The notes beneath the pieces are model-generated. The model ran no database searches. It had not been told where the DNA came from and worked only from the letters and a program-made list of their open reading frames with translations. From the NCBI GenBank assembly GCA_905205995.1, contig CAJLFU010000003.1, positions 13,457 through 77,456 of the forward strand: a stretch of 64,000 nt of DNA. Reading direction: 5' to 3'. This DNA is from an uncultured Haemophilus sp. (GTDB lineage: Bacteria; Pseudomonadota; Gammaproteobacteria; Enterobacterales; Pasteurellaceae). The position numbers and the translations under genes are program-made. Below are positions 61,401 to 64,000 of the stretch, piece by piece; positions within the stretch are counted from its first letter, which is position 1; each line of letters starts with the position of its first letter.

Positions 61401-61423
61401 ACGAGAGATAATAAAACGTAAAG

Positions 61424-61449
61424 TGCGGTTAGAAATAACCGCATTTTTA
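61424..61449 (+). terminator. hflKC terminator
   Basis: TGCGGTTA (61424-61431) pairs with TAACCGCA (61436-61443), loop GAAA, then TTTTT. It contains a degenerate uptake-signal pair. Confidence 0.8.
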
Positions 61450-61629
61450 TTGCTTAATTTTAGGGAGATCTCTATTTATAAGTTAAAAACACCTGTAATG
61501 CAATCAATCGCATCCATAGCCAAATCAAATTAAATCCACATAAAATATAAGCCAATTTTTTGGCATAATCACCTTGCTTTAGGTTTTACCTTTCTTTTTT
61601 TATATTTTATTGATCATTTGGAGGATTAA

Positions 61630-63018
61630 ATGAAAAAACTGATTATTGGCGGTGCGGCCATTGCAGTATTGGGTTATTTGGGGGTTGTGGGGTATCTACA
61701 TCAATTTGATAAAGAGAACGCGACCCAACTTTTAATGGAAAATCGCTATACGGGCGAACAAGAAAAAGTGGCAAAAGCGTTGTTTGATAACAGCTGCCAA
61801 TATTGCCATAGTCCAAACACACCTCTTCCATTTTATTCAAAATTCCTGATTGTGGGTGATCAAATGCAATCGGATATTCAAAGTGGGCTTCGTGCTTTCC
61901 GCCTTGATCGTTTACTTGAAGGCTTAAAAGATCCGAGCAAATTATCCCAAGCTGATTTAGCAAAATTACAACGTGTACTAGAAAATAATGAAATGCCAAT
62001 TGCTAAATTCAGACATCTTCACTGGGGAAGTAAACCAGATGAGCAAGAAAAAGTGGCGTTGCTTAACTGGATTCGTGAAGCACGTAAAATATCTTTACCA
62101 AAAGAAACACCCAATGTTGATGCCGATCGTTTAGTGCAACCCATTCCAGACAGTATTGCAACAGATGAAGCAAAAGTTGCGTTAGGTCATGATCTTTACT
62201 TTGATGGACGTTTATCCGGCGATGGTTCTATTCAATGCCATACTTGTCACCAATTAGACAAAGGTGGTGTGGATAGACTTGATACTTCAACGGGTATTGA
62301 TGGTAAAAAAGGTCCAATTAATGCGCCAACTGTATTCAATGCGGCATTCAACTTTGTTCAATTCTGGGATGGCCGTGCAGCAGATTTAGCGGATCAGGCA
62401 AAAGGTCCTCCAACAAATCCAGTAGAAATGGGCTCGCATTCTTGGGATGATATTGTGGCGCGTTTTGAAATGGATGAAGAATTCAAAAAAGCATTCTTAA
62501 AAGAATATCCACAAGTGACGAAAGAAACCTTAACTCACGCGATTGGTGAATATGAAAAAACATTAATTACGCCAAATAGTGATTTCGACCGTTATTTGAA
62601 AGGAGATAAAACAGCCTTAACTGAGCAACAAGTTCACGGTTATGAGTTATTCAAACAACATAAATGCGATACTTGTCATACTGACGTAGCAATGGGCGGA
62701 CAATCTTATGAATACATGGGACTCTACGGCGATTATTTTAAAGATCGTGGTACGCCATTAACTGATGCAGATGAAGGTCGCTTTGCACAAACTAAAGATC
62801 CATTTGATATGCATCGCTTCAAAGTACCAACTTTACGTAACATCGCGCTTACCGCACCATATTTCCATGATGCGTCAGCAAAAGAGCTAAAAGATGCTGT
62901 GCGTGCAATGTTGAAATACCAAAGTAACGTGCAACAGCCAGCCCAAAAAGATGTGGAGGACATCACCTCTTTCTTAGAAAGTTTGACAGGTGAATTTAAA
63001 GGTGAAAAATTAAAATAA
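61630..63018 (+). CDS. Triheme cytochrome c peroxidase / quinol peroxidase
   Basis: The 462-residue protein has an N-terminal span (residues 4-23) and three haem-attachment motifs CxxCH: CQYCH at 56-60, CHTCH at 203-207 and CDTCH at 346-350. Ordinary bacterial CcpA has two; the extra N-terminal haem domain and membrane anchor match E. coli YhjA and the Aggregatibacter quinol peroxidase. It likely reduces H2O2 in the periplasm with electrons from quinol. TTTGGAGG precedes ATG. It is monocistronic. Confidence 0.9.
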   Translation: MKKLIIGGAAIAVLGYLGVVGYLHQFDKENATQLLMENRYTGEQEKVAKALFDNSCQYCHSPNTPLPFYSKFLIVGDQMQSDIQSGLRAFRLDRLLEGLKDPSKLSQADLAKLQRVLENNEMPIAKFRHLHWGSKPDEQEKVALLNWIREARKISLPKETPNVDADRLVQPIPDSIATDEAKVALGHDLYFDGRLSGDGSIQCHTCHQLDKGGVDRLDTSTGIDGKKGPINAPTVFNAAFNFVQFWDGRAADLADQAKGPPTNPVEMGSHSWDDIVARFEMDEEFKKAFLKEYPQVTKETLTHAIGEYEKTLITPNSDFDRYLKGDKTALTEQQVHGYELFKQHKCDTCHTDVAMGGQSYEYMGLYGDYFKDRGTPLTDADEGRFAQTKDPFDMHRFKVPTLRNIALTAPYFHDASAKELKDAVRAMLKYQSNVQQPAQKDVEDITSFLESLTGEFKGEKLK

Positions 63019-63040
63019 TCCTTTAAGCTGTAAATAGAAA

Positions 63041-63064
63041 TGACCGCAAGTGCGGTCGTTTTTT
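63041..63064 (+). terminator. Terminator after the peroxidase gene
   Basis: GACCGCA (63042-63048) pairs with TGCGGTC (63051-63057), loop AG, followed by GTTTTTT. It is a compact paired uptake signal. Confidence 0.8.
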
Positions 63065-63077
63065 ATGTGGGTTAATA

Positions 63078-63938
63078 TTATTGCATACTATTCTTTGCAA
63101 GCCATGCCTGAATTCTTGCTTCAACTTTCTTTTCGTTGTAGCCGATTTGTGGGAAGAGGCTAAATTGATAGAACCAGTTGAAGTAGTCACTGGTGATACG
63201 TTTTTCTTTTTTAAAGAACTTGCCGTATTCTTCGTCCGGATTTTCGCTGCCTAAATAATCCAAAATAAAGTTAAGTAAGGCATGATTTTGATATTCGCAC
63301 GCCGGGCGATAAATGCCGAGTGGCACACGACGTGAGCGTTTATTCGGATTTTCGTGCGGAATGTTAAACACCAAACTGCCGAAATGTTTTGGGCGGATCC
63401 ACGGGGTGAAAAAATCCGGGCTTAAAAAACTGAGTAACTGTTCCCGATCTCGTTGTACGGATTTAGGATAGTGCATAATATAAAGCTGACCCCATGACCA
63501 GAAATAGACTAAACGCCGTCTGGCATCAAAGCGCACTGGACGCCATTTCGGCGAGATCACCATAAAGAACCAAAACAGCGGGAAAAGGATATAGAACCAG
63601 CCCCAGTAGATATTTGAACTGTGCATTTCAAGCATTTCGGCTTTAAACTCATTATAGTAATTAGGTGGAGGTGCTTTATCATACCAAGAAAAAGAAAGAT
63701 GTTGATTCCAACTTTTTTCTATGCCCCAATCCACCGAGATAGCCCATTTCATATCATTAATCATACTTTGGGTCGTAAAGTAGTCATAAAGCATAAAACC
63801 TATGGTACATAAAAACCATACCCAAGAAAGGTCGGCACGGATATGTCCGTCGTTATAACGGCGCACTTCAATGACTCCATCGCCCAATTGTTTTACATTA
63901 CGGGCTATCACATCAGGATTATAGCTGGATATGCACAT
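63078..63938 (-). CDS. Two-span membrane protein, possible DUF6708 family
   Basis: The 286-residue protein has two hydrophobic spans (about residues 35-54 and 112-130) separated by a loop with many aromatics and Tyr, and a long soluble C-terminal part with SPKWRPVRFDARRRLVYFWSWGQLYIMHY and IRPKHFGSLVFNIPHENPNK. I recall DUF6708 proteins of this layout near secretion or toxin loci in Gram-negatives, but I cannot confirm the family. The upstream gene overlaps it closely, so it is a member of an operon entering from the right edge. Confidence 0.55.
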   Translation of the reverse strand: MCISSYNPDVIARNVKQLGDGVIEVRRYNDGHIRADLSWVWFLCTIGFMLYDYFTTQSMINDMKWAISVDWGIEKSWNQHLSFSWYDKAPPPNYYNEFKAEMLEMHSSNIYWGWFYILFPLFWFFMVISPKWRPVRFDARRRLVYFWSWGQLYIMHYPKSVQRDREQLLSFLSPDFFTPWIRPKHFGSLVFNIPHENPNKRSRRVPLGIYRPACEYQNHALLNFILDYLGSENPDEEYGKFFKKEKRITSDYFNWFYQFSLFPQIGYNEKKVEARIQAWLAKNSMQ

Positions 63939-64000
63939 TTATTTAGCTCCCACATAAGTTATTTGACTTTCAAAATAATCAGCATGAGTTTTACGCCACC
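63939..64000 (-). CDS. C-terminal end of an unidentified upstream gene (partial)
   Basis: On the minus strand the frame is open to TAA 63939-63941, giving the tail WRKTHADYFESQITYVGAK. The stop directly abuts the ATG of the 63078-63938 gene, so the two are translationally adjacent. The family cannot be named from 19 residues. Confidence 0.6.
   Translation of the reverse strand, partial: WRKTHADYFESQITYVGAK

Overview
The window looks like a chromosomal stretch of a Haemophilus-type Pasteurellaceae. The evidence is the dense scatter of the 9-base DNA uptake signal AAGTGCGGT/ACCGCACTT (in genes, between genes, and paired as hairpin terminators), low-to-moderate GC, a Pal protein nearly identical to the H. 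influenzae P6 antigen as I remember it, and gene orders I recall from H. influenzae (rnt-gloA, aspS-nudB-yebC-ruvCAB, tol-pal-trmJ-isc). A commensal Haemophilus such as H. parainfluenzae is my best guess. The species is inference.

Layout. 1-3.9 kb: end of an unseen gene, tRNA-Ser(UGA), then priC, a YuiF-type transporter behind a histidine attenuator, rnt and gloA on the minus strand. 4.0-9.4 kb: large DUF4401/GDYXXLXY-type membrane protein, cmoA, aspS. 9.4-12.9 kb is the accessory segment: a secreted orphan protein, a small prophage scar (broken Dam-type methylase facing a broken S24 repressor) and an unusual NRAMP-family transporter. 13-17 kb: nudB, yebC, a lipoprotein, ruvCAB. 17.1-25.8 kb: a DUF5339-like periplasmic protein, an FNR-box-containing regulatory region, then cydABX-ybgE-ybgC-tolQRAB-pal. 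25.9-26.2 kb: three tRNA-Lys genes. 26.3-34.4 kb: trmJ and the isc iron-sulphur operon, with two tandem paralogous membrane proteins inserted between iscU and iscA and a DUF2625 gene between hscB and hscA. 34.5-42.9 kb: galactose block, mglBAC and galS on the minus strand and galTKM on the plus strand, with CRP and GalR/S-type operators. 42.9-50.9 kb: a lipoprotein, corC, lnt, mlaFEDCB, ibaG, murA. 50.9-56.7 kb: yggS and the thr operon with its leader peptide and attenuator. 56.7-64 kb: PTS IICB gene with a CRP site, a phosphopantetheinyl transferase, hflKC, a triheme cytochrome c/quinol peroxidase, an unassigned two-span membrane protein and the tail of one further gene.

Most of the window is housekeeping sequence in recognisable operons. 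Envelope functions dominate the middle (Tol-Pal, Mla, Lnt, MurA). Galactose import and the Leloir pathway form one co-regulated unit, and isc, his-transport and thr genes each carry visible cis-regulation. The parts least explained by known biology are the paired membrane proteins inside isc, the 9.4-12.9 kb accessory segment, the attenuator-controlled transporter, and a recurring CCCTCTT/AAGAGGG intergenic hairpin. I did not find a CRISPR array, rRNA, an intact insertion sequence or an obvious defence or secretion system.
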